Assembly: GCF_001189235.2 (NCBI RefSeq)
Contig: NZ_LFIP02000010.1
Location: forward strand, 23,109 to 87,108
Direction: 5' to 3'
Length of the DNA stretch: 64,000 bases
DNA from: Bradyrhizobium embrapense
Lineage (GTDB): Bacteria > Pseudomonadota > Alphaproteobacteria > Rhizobiales > Xanthobacteraceae
A model generated the notes under the pieces. It worked only from the letters and a program-made list of their open reading frames with translations. It was not told where the DNA came from and ran no database searches. The position numbers and the translations under genes were made by a program. This document shows positions 24,094 to 32,920 of this stretch, piece by piece. The stretch's first letter is position 1. Each line of letters opens with the position of its first letter.

Positions 24094-25719
24094 TCAGGCC
24101 GCGGCCGATTTGCGCGTCCGGCGGCGACGGACCGCGGCCCCGCGCACTTCCGATCGCCATTTCGCGACTTCGGCAAGCTCCGTTTCGGGCCGGACTGTCC
24201 GCGTTTCCCGCCGCCCGAGAAAGATGCCACCGCTGTCTCCGTCGATCGTGACCCAGTCGCCTGCCGAAATCACCGCCTTGCCGAGTGCGGCGCGCTCGCT
24301 GGCGGCGTCGATCGTCATGCCGCCGCAGCCCACCACACACGGTTTTCCCATCTGACGCGCCACCAGCGCGGCATGAGCGGTCCGCGCGCCAACCCTGGTT
24401 ACGATGCCGCAGGCCACGGCAAAACCGGCAACGTCTGCAGTGCTGGTATCGGGACGCATCAGAATGACGGGATCGCCGGCTGCTGCAAGCCGCTGCGCAG
24501 CGTCGGAGTCGAAGACGGCACGCCCGACGGCAATGCCGCCGGACGCACCGATCCCTGCGACAATCGGATCGTCGGCCGAGACCAGGGAAACTTCCTCCAG
24601 CGACGCAAGATCGAGATCGCTCAGGCGGTCGAGTGCCTGTTTCGGAGTGATGAGCCGGTCATGGACGAGGTCGATCGCGATCCTGAGCGCGGCGCGGGGC
24701 GTGCGCTTTGCCGGACGCGTCTGCAGGATCCATAACTTTCCGTCCTCGACGGTGAACTCGACGTCCTGGACGTCGCCGAACTCATGCTCGAGGCGCGTCA
24801 GGACGTTGCCGAGATCGGCGATGAGCATCGGCAATGCGCGGGCGATCATCTCCCCGCTATCCGGCGTGCGCCGGCCCGACACGACGTCCTCGCCCTGCGC
24901 GTCGAGTACCAGATCGATGACGGGCTGCGTCGATCCGGTCGAAGGGTCGCGGGAGAACGCGACGCCCGCTCCCGATGAAAGCCCGCCATTGCCGAATACC
25001 ATGGCCTGCACGGTCACGGCCGTTCCCGCCAGATGCTCGAGTTTTTGCAGCCGGCGATAGGTCTGCGCCCGCTCGCTCATCCAGGATCGATAGACCGCCC
25101 GCGCCGCCCGCTCGAGCTGCTCGTCGGCATCCTCGAGCCAGCGATCGTCTCCGCCCTCGATCAGCGCCAGTTCCTCACCGGCAAGACGCTCGATCGCTTC
25201 GCTGTCGAGCTCGCGGTCATTGGCGACGCCTTCCTCGGCGGTCAGCGCGGCGATCCGCGCCGCGAAGGGCGCAGGGTCGAGGCCGAGCACGGCCTCGCCG
25301 TAACTCTCCAGAAATCGGCGCCGGCAATCCCATGCGAGCCGTGAGCGTCCCGTCGATCGGATCAAGCCGCGCACGGCGCGCGTCGTGCAGCCGACATTGA
25401 GGACGGTGTCCAGCATGCCGGGCATCGAGCGGGCTGCGCCCGACCGCACCGAAACCAGCAGCGGACGTCTGTGATCGCCGAAGCGCCTGCCGGTGGAGCG
25501 CTCGAGGAACCCGATGCCTTCCTTCAATCCGTCCAGCAAATGGCGCTCCGCAGCCGTCCGCCCGCCGATGATGTCGGCGCACAGCCCGACCGGCAGCACG
25601 AACGCCGGCGGCACCGCAAGACCAAGCGCGGCCATCCGGGCGAGATTCGCCGCCTTGGCACCGATCTCTTCGGCAGGGTGCAAAGCGGTCGATCCCCCGC
25701 CAATGCATACGATGTGCAT
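24094..25719 (-). CDS. PPDK-like protein lacking the PEP/pyruvate domain
   Basis: 541 residues matching the first two thirds of pyruvate phosphate dikinase (normally about 870-900). The ATP-grasp part has EIGAKAANLARMAALGL (18-34), VSVRSGAARSMPGMLDTVL (89-107), MVFGNGGLSSGAGVAFSRDP (240-259) and DVEFTVEDGKLWILQTRP (319-336). The swivelling phospho-histidine domain has TRVGARTAHAALVAR, with His449 and the neighbouring Thr447 both kept. The C-terminal PEP/pyruvate barrel is absent and a basic tail (RRRRTRK) replaces it. It could autophosphorylate on His449 but needs another acceptor. GAGGGG precedes the ATG. It follows the PhoU-like gene by 13 bases. Confidence 0.85.
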   Translation of the reverse strand: MHIVCIGGGSTALHPAEEIGAKAANLARMAALGLAVPPAFVLPVGLCADIIGGRTAAERHLLDGLKEGIGFLERSTGRRFGDHRRPLLVSVRSGAARSMPGMLDTVLNVGCTTRAVRGLIRSTGRSRLAWDCRRRFLESYGEAVLGLDPAPFAARIAALTAEEGVANDRELDSEAIERLAGEELALIEGGDDRWLEDADEQLERAARAVYRSWMSERAQTYRRLQKLEHLAGTAVTVQAMVFGNGGLSSGAGVAFSRDPSTGSTQPVIDLVLDAQGEDVVSGRRTPDSGEMIARALPMLIADLGNVLTRLEHEFGDVQDVEFTVEDGKLWILQTRPAKRTPRAALRIAIDLVHDRLITPKQALDRLSDLDLASLEEVSLVSADDPIVAGIGASGGIAVGRAVFDSDAAQRLAAAGDPVILMRPDTSTADVAGFAVACGIVTRVGARTAHAALVARQMGKPCVVGCGGMTIDAASERAALGKAVISAGDWVTIDGDSGGIFLGRRETRTVRPETELAEVAKWRSEVRGAAVRRRRTRKSAAA

Positions 25720-25732
25720 GTTGGACCCCTCT

Positions 25733-27658
25733 TCAGGCTGCCAGATCAGTCATGACGTGCTGCCGGAGCAGATGGCCGAAGCCGGCGAGACGATCGGTCG
25801 AACGTTCGATGGCGCGCGCCAGTTCGAGCACCGAGAGCGATGTCGTGGTGTCGTGGTTACCGGTGAAGACCAGCGACGTGATCGCCCGTTCTTGGCAGTC
25901 CGCGGCGTGCTCGGCGTCGACAAGACGCACCACCGCGGCAAGCGCGTCCTCGGAATCGGCACGACGGCCCTCCGGTACTTCCGCGGCGGCGGCCAGCCCG
26001 CTGGCCGCCGCCTCGGCGGCGGTGACGGCAATCGCGCAGAGTTCACCCAGTGCGGAGATCAGCTGCTTGTCGACGCTCGCCGACGTCAGGGAAGCTATAA
26101 AGGCCGCCTGCTCGAGTTCGTCGACGGCCTCCTCCGCGCGGTCCACCAGTTGTTCGATGATCGGCCGGGCACCGAAGCGGTTGACCTCCCTGCGCGCTTC
26201 GAGCGCGATGCGGTCCGCCTTCTGCTCGATCCGGCTGGCGCGCGCGGCCAATGCCTTGCCGTCGGTCTCCTGGCCGGCCAGCAGTCCGGCGATATAGCCA
26301 GAGATCGTGATGCTGAGGTCGTGTGCCAGCCCGACCTGCCGCAGCACCACAGCAAGCAACGCGCTCTCGACGCGCTCCAGGCGCCTGACCAGCTCGGCCT
26401 CGAGTTCGTCCCGCACGGTCCTGACCGAATGACCTGCGAGCAGCGCTTCGGTCGAGAGGCGCAGCGCGCTCTTCAGGAAATCCATTGCTGCCGTGCGGCC
26501 GAGCACCTGGTCCAATCGCTCGCCGAAGCCGATACGCGTTGGTGCCGCGTTGCGAACGGCACTGCCGAGCAACTCATTGCCGCCGAGTTCGAGAAAGCCA
26601 CGATGGCCAACCCGCTGCCGCGCCGCCCATTCGAGAATCTTCGCCGCGTCATCCTTGTTGACCCAGTTTCGCAACAGCTTGCGGGCTTTGTTCCAGTCGA
26701 TCAGGAACACGAGCGCAGAGCCGACGGCGGTAAGGAATTCATTACGATCCGTGGCCGTCCTGGCCTGCAATCGGCCGGTCACGAGGAAGAAGCCGCCGTC
26801 TTCAAATCCCGTCGACGCATGATGATCGAGACCGCTCCATTCGGCGTCGAAGTGGCCGAATAGCGAGACGAAGAATTTTGCGCGAGCCAGGTGCACGTCC
26901 GTATAAGTCACGGTCACCGCATTGCGTTTGACGGCTACCACCAGGACATGCGCGTCGGTAGTTCCGATGTCGTTCTGAATCAGGAGCCGGCCGTCCGATC
27001 TGGTTGCCATCGTATCAAGGCCGGGATGGTCGAATTTCAGCGCGCGGGTCTCTGCCAGACCTCGCATGAAACTTTCGATCGGCACGCGATCCTCGCTCTG
27101 CAGGCCGAACACCCGTGCCCCCGCCAGATTTTCTTCCGAGCAGCCGACGGCAAGCCTGTTCAACGCCTTGTGCAGATCCATGACCAGCCGATGCAGGGTG
27201 TCGCCAGCGTCTTGCGCCGCACTTGTCAGACGGGTGATCCGGCTAAGCTCGATCTCAGGCGACGCATCGAGCAGTCCAGCGGCTTGAATCGCATTCAGGC
27301 GGCCGCGCGCCCTATCCGCTTCCACTGCATCGCCGGCGCTGACGGAGCGGATCATGGTGTCGATGTCGCCCTGGATCTCCTTCATCAGCTTTGCGAGATT
27401 GGGGGCAGTCAGCCGGCTTTCGCCTATCAGATCCGCGCTGTTGATCAAGGATGCGATCGCCGCCGGCGCGATGCCGGCGGCATGGCTCTCAACTGCAAGC
27501 TCATTGACCGGACGCCCGGGTTCCCGCGCATGTGCGGCGGCGGCCTGCAGCGCGCTCAGGCGAACCTTGATGCGATCGTTGGCGGACAGACCGGCGGCTA
27601 CCAGGGACGGCAGCAGTATGTCTGCCTGTCCGAGTTCTTTGAGGATCTGGGCTTTCAT
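25733..27658 (-). CDS. Large protein with PhoU/DUF47-like C-terminal helices
   Basis: 641 residues from the ATG at 27658 (an in-frame start 33 bases upstream is possible). Residues 1-210 are mostly helical with no family recognised. Residues 215-330 look like a mixed alpha/beta region (GRLLIQNDIGTTDAHVLVVAV). Residues 400-641 are long helices with three E-xxx-D motifs (Glu478-Asp482, Glu583-Asp587, Glu618-Asp622), the metal-binding pattern of PhoU/DUF47 proteins that regulate phosphate transport. It is the upstream member of a tight pair with the PPDK-like gene. The fusion architecture is unfamiliar and its function is unknown. Confidence 0.7.
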   Translation of the reverse strand: MKAQILKELGQADILLPSLVAAGLSANDRIKVRLSALQAAAAHAREPGRPVNELAVESHAAGIAPAAIASLINSADLIGESRLTAPNLAKLMKEIQGDIDTMIRSVSAGDAVEADRARGRLNAIQAAGLLDASPEIELSRITRLTSAAQDAGDTLHRLVMDLHKALNRLAVGCSEENLAGARVFGLQSEDRVPIESFMRGLAETRALKFDHPGLDTMATRSDGRLLIQNDIGTTDAHVLVVAVKRNAVTVTYTDVHLARAKFFVSLFGHFDAEWSGLDHHASTGFEDGGFFLVTGRLQARTATDRNEFLTAVGSALVFLIDWNKARKLLRNWVNKDDAAKILEWAARQRVGHRGFLELGGNELLGSAVRNAAPTRIGFGERLDQVLGRTAAMDFLKSALRLSTEALLAGHSVRTVRDELEAELVRRLERVESALLAVVLRQVGLAHDLSITISGYIAGLLAGQETDGKALAARASRIEQKADRIALEARREVNRFGARPIIEQLVDRAEEAVDELEQAAFIASLTSASVDKQLISALGELCAIAVTAAEAAASGLAAAAEVPEGRRADSEDALAAVVRLVDAEHAADCQERAITSLVFTGNHDTTTSLSVLELARAIERSTDRLAGFGHLLRQHVMTDLAA

Positions 27659-27806
27659 GACACACAGGGCAAGATGAGATTTCGGTCTCACCTGTATGCG
27701 TCACCCAAGCGGCGCTATCCTTGCGCTAGATCATTCTTAAAACTGTCATGTTAAATCGCAGCGTGGCGTGCAGCCTGAACCGGGCCAAACGACGACGGTG
27801 GAGATT

Positions 27807-28604
27807 CTACGGCGGCGGCGGATTGCTCATCGGCTTGCGCTGGGCGAGTGCGGCCACGGTGGAGGTGCCGATCGGGCCCTTCTCGTCATAGAGCCAGCAC
27901 TCGCCGATCGCGATGCCGTCTGTCGCGTGGTGATTGACCACCTCGAAGCCGATCCAGTTACTCACCGGCAAACGGTGCAGATAGATCGTGACGTCGCTGT
28001 TGATGTAGCCGAGGCCCTGGTCGCCGGCATTGGCGAACGGGCTCGCGAAATCCGCGCCGGTCGCGACATGGACGAACGGCGTCATCTTCACGCCTTCGAC
28101 GAGCTCGCGGACTTCGCTCATCCACAGCCGCCGTTCGCCGAGCGAGCCCATCTGGCCTGTGATCGGCCGCGTCTCCCATTTGCCGTTCATGCCGAGCCTT
28201 GGATCGGCCGGCTTCGGAATGTCGGCGGGCGCGGGCACCTGCCAGTTCGGCGGCGACCACACATTGCCGGGTGCATTTTCCGTCCTGCGCAACAACTGGC
28301 AGGAGGCGCGCGCCATGCTGGTGCCGCCGGAGACGAACTCGGCCTCGATCACCTTGATGCGGAGCCCATCGCGTACCAGCCTGGTCGTCACTTCGACCGG
28401 CGTCGTGATGTTGGGCAGCCGGAACATGTCGACCGTGAGCCGCGCGGGGACGAAATCGTCGGAGCCGTGGCGCTCCTCGATGACGAAGCCGAGCAGGCCG
28501 ATCACGACGCGGCCGTGCATCGATTCCGGGCTCCACGGACCGTTCGCAACTGACGTCGGCATGAAGCCGTCGCCATGTCTGGTGAAGAAGGGCTGGTTTG
28601 TCAT
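27807..28604 (-). CDS. Acyl-CoA thioesterase-like protein (double hotdog)
   Basis: 265 residues resembling TesB-type thioesterases with two hotdog halves. Features are FMPTSVANGPWSPESMHGRVV (substrate-tunnel region), DMFRLPNITTPVEVTT in the first fold, and GYINSDVTIYLHRLPVSNWIGFEV with a catalytic-type Asp in the second. It probably hydrolyses acyl-CoA. The start MTNQPFFTRHG at 28604 is chosen over a longer frame overlapping queG. Confidence 0.75.
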   Translation of the reverse strand: MTNQPFFTRHGDGFMPTSVANGPWSPESMHGRVVIGLLGFVIEERHGSDDFVPARLTVDMFRLPNITTPVEVTTRLVRDGLRIKVIEAEFVSGGTSMARASCQLLRRTENAPGNVWSPPNWQVPAPADIPKPADPRLGMNGKWETRPITGQMGSLGERRLWMSEVRELVEGVKMTPFVHVATGADFASPFANAGDQGLGYINSDVTIYLHRLPVSNWIGFEVVNHHATDGIAIGECWLYDEKGPIGTSTVAALAQRKPMSNPPPP

Positions 28605-28638
28605 GGTCCGCGACCATGACGGGAACAGCGCGATGAAA

Positions 28639-29829
28639 TCAAGAGGCGGCTGCCGCGCGCCACTCCTGCTGCACGCTGAGATCAGGCTCGCCGCCGGCAC
28701 GTGACGCCAGCGCCGCGAACGCGTCGCGGGCGATCAGTTGCGACAACGCCCACACCGCAGCGCCGCGCACCAGCGGGCTTGCGTCATCGAGCAGACGACG
28801 CGCTTCGGCGGCGAGGTCTGCGTCGCCGGAGTTGCCGATCGCGATCAGCACATTGCGGATGAAGCGGTCACGGCCGATGCGCTTGACCGGCGATTTCGTG
28901 AACAATGTGCGGAAAGCCGCATCGTCGAGCCGCGCGAGATCGGCGAGCGCGGGCGCGCGCAACGCATCGCGTGCCGCAAGCTTCTGCTCGCGGCCGGCCT
29001 CGGCGAACTTGTTCCACGGGCACACCGCGAGGCAATCGTCGCAGCCATAGATGCGGTTGCCGATGGCCTTGCGGAATTCCTGCGGGATCGGACCCTTGTT
29101 CTCGATCGTCAGATACGAGATGCAGCGCCGCGCATCGAGCTTGTAGGGAGCAGGAAACGCCGCGGTCGGACAAATGTCCTGGCAGGCGCGGCAACTGCCG
29201 CAATGCTCGGCTTCGGCTTCGTTGCGCGGCAGCTCGGTCGCGGTATAGATCGCGCCGAGAAACAGCCACGAGCCGAATTGGCGCGACACCAGATTGGTGT
29301 GCTTGCCCTGCCAGCCGATGCCGGCGGCCTGTGCGAGCGGCTTCTCCATCACCGCGGCGGTGTCGACGAACACCTTCACCTCGTCGCCGGTCGCGGCAGC
29401 GAGCCAGCGCGCCAGCGTCTTCAGCCGCTTCTTGATCACGTCGTGATAGTCGTCGCCCTGCGCATAGACCGAGATTGCGCCATGCGATCGGCACGCGAGA
29501 ATATCGAGCGGATCATCGGCGGGCCCGTAATTGACGCCGAGCATGATGATCGAGCGCACGCCATCCCACAGCACGCGCGGGTCGGTGCGCCGTTCCGGAT
29601 TGGCCGCGAGCCAGTCCATCTCGCCATGGCCGCCGGAGCCGAGGAATTCCAGAAAATGTCTGCCGGCCTCGCGCGTCGCATCAGGATCGGTGAAGCCGAT
29701 GGCATCGAAGCCGAGCGCGCGCGCCTCGCGCCGAAGTGCGTCCTTGAGATCGGACGGAGAGAGCCGGACCGCCTGGCTCAGAAGTCGAGGTCCACATAGG
29801 TGCGCGACGCCGGCACCCCCGCCAGCCAT
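28639..29829 (-). CDS. queG: Epoxyqueuosine reductase
   Basis: About 396 residues of the cobalamin- and iron-sulfur-dependent enzyme that reduces epoxyqueuosine to queuosine in tRNA wobble position 34. Visible are FDAIGFTDPDA at the start, the catalytic region KVFVDTAAVMEKPLAQAAGIGWQGKHTN, two 4Fe-4S clusters (CGSCRACQDICP and CDDCLAVCPW) and a C-terminal HEAT-like repeat. The N-terminus is uncertain: the only ATG that fits, at 29829, overlaps the GST gene by 52 bases; a rarer start nearer 29780 is possible. Confidence 0.92.
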   Translation of the reverse strand: MAGGGAGVAHLCGPRLLSQAVRLSPSDLKDALRREARALGFDAIGFTDPDATREAGRHFLEFLGSGGHGEMDWLAANPERRTDPRVLWDGVRSIIMLGVNYGPADDPLDILACRSHGAISVYAQGDDYHDVIKKRLKTLARWLAAATGDEVKVFVDTAAVMEKPLAQAAGIGWQGKHTNLVSRQFGSWLFLGAIYTATELPRNEAEAEHCGSCRACQDICPTAAFPAPYKLDARRCISYLTIENKGPIPQEFRKAIGNRIYGCDDCLAVCPWNKFAEAGREQKLAARDALRAPALADLARLDDAAFRTLFTKSPVKRIGRDRFIRNVLIAIGNSGDADLAAEARRLLDDASPLVRGAAVWALSQLIARDAFAALASRAGGEPDLSVQQEWRAAAAS

Positions 29830-30470
29830 TCGCTGAGCAGCGGGCGGAACGACGGGCGGGACTTCACCCGTGCGTACCACGCCTTTGCCGCGTCGTCCTC
29901 GCTCCATGGCACGTCGCCCAGATAGTCGATCGCCGAGAGATGCGCAGCGGCGGCGAGGTCCGCGTAGGTGAGGCGGTCGCCGGCGAGATAGTTCCGCGTC
30001 TTCGCCAGCCAGCCGATATAGCTCAGATGATAGCGCACATTGACCTTGGCGGCGCGCATGATGTCGGGTGCCGGCGGGCCGCCGCCATTGTCCTCGCTCA
30101 TGAAGCGCTTGTAGATCCGCTCGGTCACCAGCGGGTTGGAGGCTTCCTCGAAGAATTTCTCGTTGAACCACGCCATCAGCCGGCGCACCTCGACACGCTC
30201 GGCCGAAGACGTCGGCAGCAGCCGACGTTCGCCGGCGTCGAGGCCATGCGTCTCGTCGACATATTCTGCGATCACAGGCGCACCCGGAATCGGCGGAAAT
30301 CCCTCGGCGATCAGCACCGGCGTGGTCGCCGCCGGATTGAGCGCCAGGAACGCCTCGCGCCGCTCCCAGACCCGTTCCTCCACCAGGCGCAGATCGAGGC
30401 CATACTCGCCGAGCACGAGCCGAATGAAGCGCGAATGCGGACAGAACGGATGGTGATACAGCGTATACAT
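29778..30470 (-). CDS. Glutathione S-transferase family protein
   Basis: 230 residues: N-terminal thioredoxin-like domain (MYTLYHHPFCPHSRFIRLVL, TTPVLIAEGFPPIPGAPVIAEY with the GSH-binding Pro and acidic pair) and an all-helical C-terminal domain containing the N-capping motif TYADLAAAAHL. It has Cys-Pro-His rather than the Tyr or Ser used by classic GSTs, so it may be thiol-active. It overlaps the queG start and is likely cotranscribed. Confidence 0.85.
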   Translation of the reverse strand: MYTLYHHPFCPHSRFIRLVLGEYGLDLRLVEERVWERREAFLALNPAATTPVLIAEGFPPIPGAPVIAEYVDETHGLDAGERRLLPTSSAERVEVRRLMAWFNEKFFEEASNPLVTERIYKRFMSEDNGGGPPAPDIMRAAKVNVRYHLSYIGWLAKTRNYLAGDRLTYADLAAAAHLSAIDYLGDVPWSEDDAAKAWYARVKSRPSFRPLLSEWLAGVPASRTYVDLDF

Positions 30471-30732
30471 GAAGCCCTTGGTAGTGTCGTGGCGCTTAAG
30501 AAACCATCAACCTGTGTGACCTGACCTGTGAATTGGCCGGACCAGTTCCGCTCGTCTCTATGTCGCGTCGGCGCGCAAACCGGAAGCCGCCCCCGCAGAT
30601 GGTGCGGGTCACAAAAACGCTATAGCCCAGCAAATCGGCCGGGTAACCCATTGTTTGACGATTCTTTGCGATTGCGGCCTATGTGCGAATAAGCGAGAAG
30701 AATTCGGTTTTCCACACAGGGCAGATCAGATC

Positions 30733-31539
30733 ATGATGACGGATATGCTGCGGGCGGTGATTCTCGGCATTGTCGAGGGTGTCACCGAGTTCCTGCCGGT
30801 CTCTTCGACGGGCCACCTGCTGCTCGCGGAACGCTTCTTCAATCTCGGCGAAGGCAATTTCTGGAAGAGTTTTGCGATCCTGATTCAGCTCGGTGCGATC
30901 CTCGCGATCCTCGTGCTCTATTTCACCAGATTGTGGCGCGTCGCGCTTGGCATGTTCTCCAATCCCGACGACCGCCGCTTCGTGATCGGCGTGCTGGTGG
31001 CGTTCTTGCCGGCCGTCGTGATCGGCCTGATCGCCGGCAAGTACATCAAGGAATTCCTGTTCAATCCGTGGGTGGTCTGCTTCACGCTGATCGTCGGCGG
31101 CGCCATCCTGCTCTGGGTCGATCAGCTCGATCTCAAGGTGTACGAGGACGACGCGACCCGGTTCCCGCTGCTGATGTATTTCTGGATCGGTGTCGCGCAG
31201 TGCCTGGCGATGATCCCCGGCGTGTCGCGCTCGGGCGCCAGCATCGTCGCCGCGATGCTGCTCGGCGCCGACAAGCGCTCGGCGGCGGAGTTCTCGTTCT
31301 TCCTCGCGATCCCGACCATGGTCGGTGCGTTCGTCTATGATTTCTACAAGAACCGCGCCGATTTCACCTCGGACAATCTCAGCGTCATCGCGGTCGGCTT
31401 CGTGGTCTCCTTCGTCGTGGCAATGGTCGTGGTGAAGACGTTCCTCAACTACGTCACCCGCCACGGCTTCACGTTCTTCGCCTGGTGGCGCGTGATCGTC
31501 GGCACGCTCGGTCTGATCGCGCTGGCGATGGGAAAGTAA
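30733..31539 (+). CDS. uppP: Undecaprenyl-diphosphatase (BacA type)
   Basis: 268 residues of polytopic membrane protein that dephosphorylates undecaprenyl pyrophosphate for recycling in cell-wall and LPS synthesis. The two active-site signatures are present: EGVTEFLPVSSTGHLLL (near residue 15) and IPGVSRSGAS (near 165). The ATG at 30733 gives the normal length; the upstream frame adds 26 non-family residues. Confidence 0.96.
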   Translation: MMTDMLRAVILGIVEGVTEFLPVSSTGHLLLAERFFNLGEGNFWKSFAILIQLGAILAILVLYFTRLWRVALGMFSNPDDRRFVIGVLVAFLPAVVIGLIAGKYIKEFLFNPWVVCFTLIVGGAILLWVDQLDLKVYEDDATRFPLLMYFWIGVAQCLAMIPGVSRSGASIVAAMLLGADKRSAAEFSFFLAIPTMVGAFVYDFYKNRADFTSDNLSVIAVGFVVSFVVAMVVVKTFLNYVTRHGFTFFAWWRVIVGTLGLIALAMGK

Positions 31540-31590
31540 GACCTAATCTCGTCATCCCGGCCTTCGCCGGGACGACGATTGGAGAGGTGC

Positions 31591-32559
31591 CTACGCGCTC
31601 TTCTTCTGGAACTGCCCGGTCGCGCGGAAGCGCCAGAGATATTGCGGGGCGATCGCTTCCATCGAATCGGGCGTGATGCCGAGGCCCGCGAAAGTAAGGC
31701 CGGCGGCCTTGGCGGCATCCGACACCACATTGTCCGAACGCAGCATAGCGACCTGGTCCGGCGTCAAGGTGAAGGGGCCGGGCGCGAATTGCAGGACATA
31801 CGACTGCAGCTTGGCAAGGCCGAACGGCAGCGGCGCCAGCACCCGGTCGCGCTGGGTGATCTGAAGGATGATCTGCATCACCTCGCGCATGGTCAGCACT
31901 TCCGGCCCGCCGAGCTCGTAGGTCGCGCCTGCCTTCGCCTTGCCGTCGACGGCATTGGCCACGGCGTCCGCGACATCTGCGACATAGGCCGGCTGCACCT
32001 TGTTGACCCCGCCGCCGACCAGCGGCAGCACCGGCGACATCCGCGCCAGTGCCGCAAACCGGTTGGTGAACTGATCCTCGGGCCCGAACAGCAGCGACGG
32101 CCGCATGATGGTGGCCTCTGGCAGGGCCGCCTGCACGGCCTGCTCGCCCTTCGCCTTGGCGCGGTAATAACCCGAGGGCGAATCCGCGTCGGCACCGATC
32201 GCCGAGACGTGGACCATCCGCCCGCCCACGGCGGCGGCTGCCTTGGCGATGGTCTCGGCGCCCTTCACCTGCACGGCGTCAAAGCTCTGCCCGCCGCCTT
32301 CGGCCAGGATGCCGACCAGGTTGATCGCGATATGCGAATCACGCATCGCCGCCTCGACCGAGGCCGGGTAGCGCACATTGGCCTGGACGGCATGAATCTG
32401 CCCGACGCGGCCGAGCGGCTGCAGATGGCCGGCCAGTTCAGGCCGCCGCACCGCGACCCGCACGCGGTAATCGCGCTTGCAGAGCGCCCGGACCACGTTC
32501 CGCCCCAGAAATCCGGATCCGCCGAATACCGTGACGAGCGTTTCCAGGTTCGATGCCAT
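31591..32559 (-). CDS. NDUFA9-like NAD(P)-binding protein (atypical SDR)
   Basis: 322 residues with a Rossmann fold: VTVFGGSGFLGRNVVRAL (GxxGxxG) at the N-terminus and an atypical active site HVSAIGADADSPSGYYRAKAKGE with Tyr-xxx-Lys. The sequence matches the complex I NDUFA9-subunit family found in alphaproteobacteria, where it may assist respiratory complex I. The start at 32559 is preferred because AGGA lies 9 bases ahead; an ATG at 32568 sits directly on that site. Confidence 0.85.
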   Translation of the reverse strand: MASNLETLVTVFGGSGFLGRNVVRALCKRDYRVRVAVRRPELAGHLQPLGRVGQIHAVQANVRYPASVEAAMRDSHIAINLVGILAEGGGQSFDAVQVKGAETIAKAAAAVGGRMVHVSAIGADADSPSGYYRAKAKGEQAVQAALPEATIMRPSLLFGPEDQFTNRFAALARMSPVLPLVGGGVNKVQPAYVADVADAVANAVDGKAKAGATYELGGPEVLTMREVMQIILQITQRDRVLAPLPFGLAKLQSYVLQFAPGPFTLTPDQVAMLRSDNVVSDAAKAAGLTFAGLGITPDSMEAIAPQYLWRFRATGQFQKKSA

Positions 32560-32666
32560 GAGGTCCATTCCTGCCGGATTCGAGAGCGATTGAGCGTATT
32601 TACAGCCTCTGGCGATACGACATCAGCCCAATCCTGTACAGGCTAATTGAATTTTCAATCGCGAAT

Positions 32667-32695
32667 TTGACAAGCGCGTAACCGATCCTTACTAA
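32667..32695 (+). promoter_or_regulatory. Predicted sigma70-type promoter of tRNA-Leu
   Basis: TTGACA at 32667-32672, 17 bases, then TACTAA at 32690-32695, ending 12 bases before the mature tRNA 5' end. The -35 is consensus and the -10 is a weaker match. Confidence 0.6.
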
Positions 32696-32707
32696 GCCGC
32701 TCCACAT

Positions 32708-32794
<87 letters not shown>

Positions 32795-32920
32795 CCCCCT
32801 TTTTAAGCGATTGAAATCGCTCAGTATCCGGAGGGCGGCTGCGGCAAAGCCGTACCCGTTGCCGGTGCGCCGGAGGCGAGGCCGGAGCCTGCGCGCCAGT
32901 CGGCGTCGCGTCCGCGAGTC

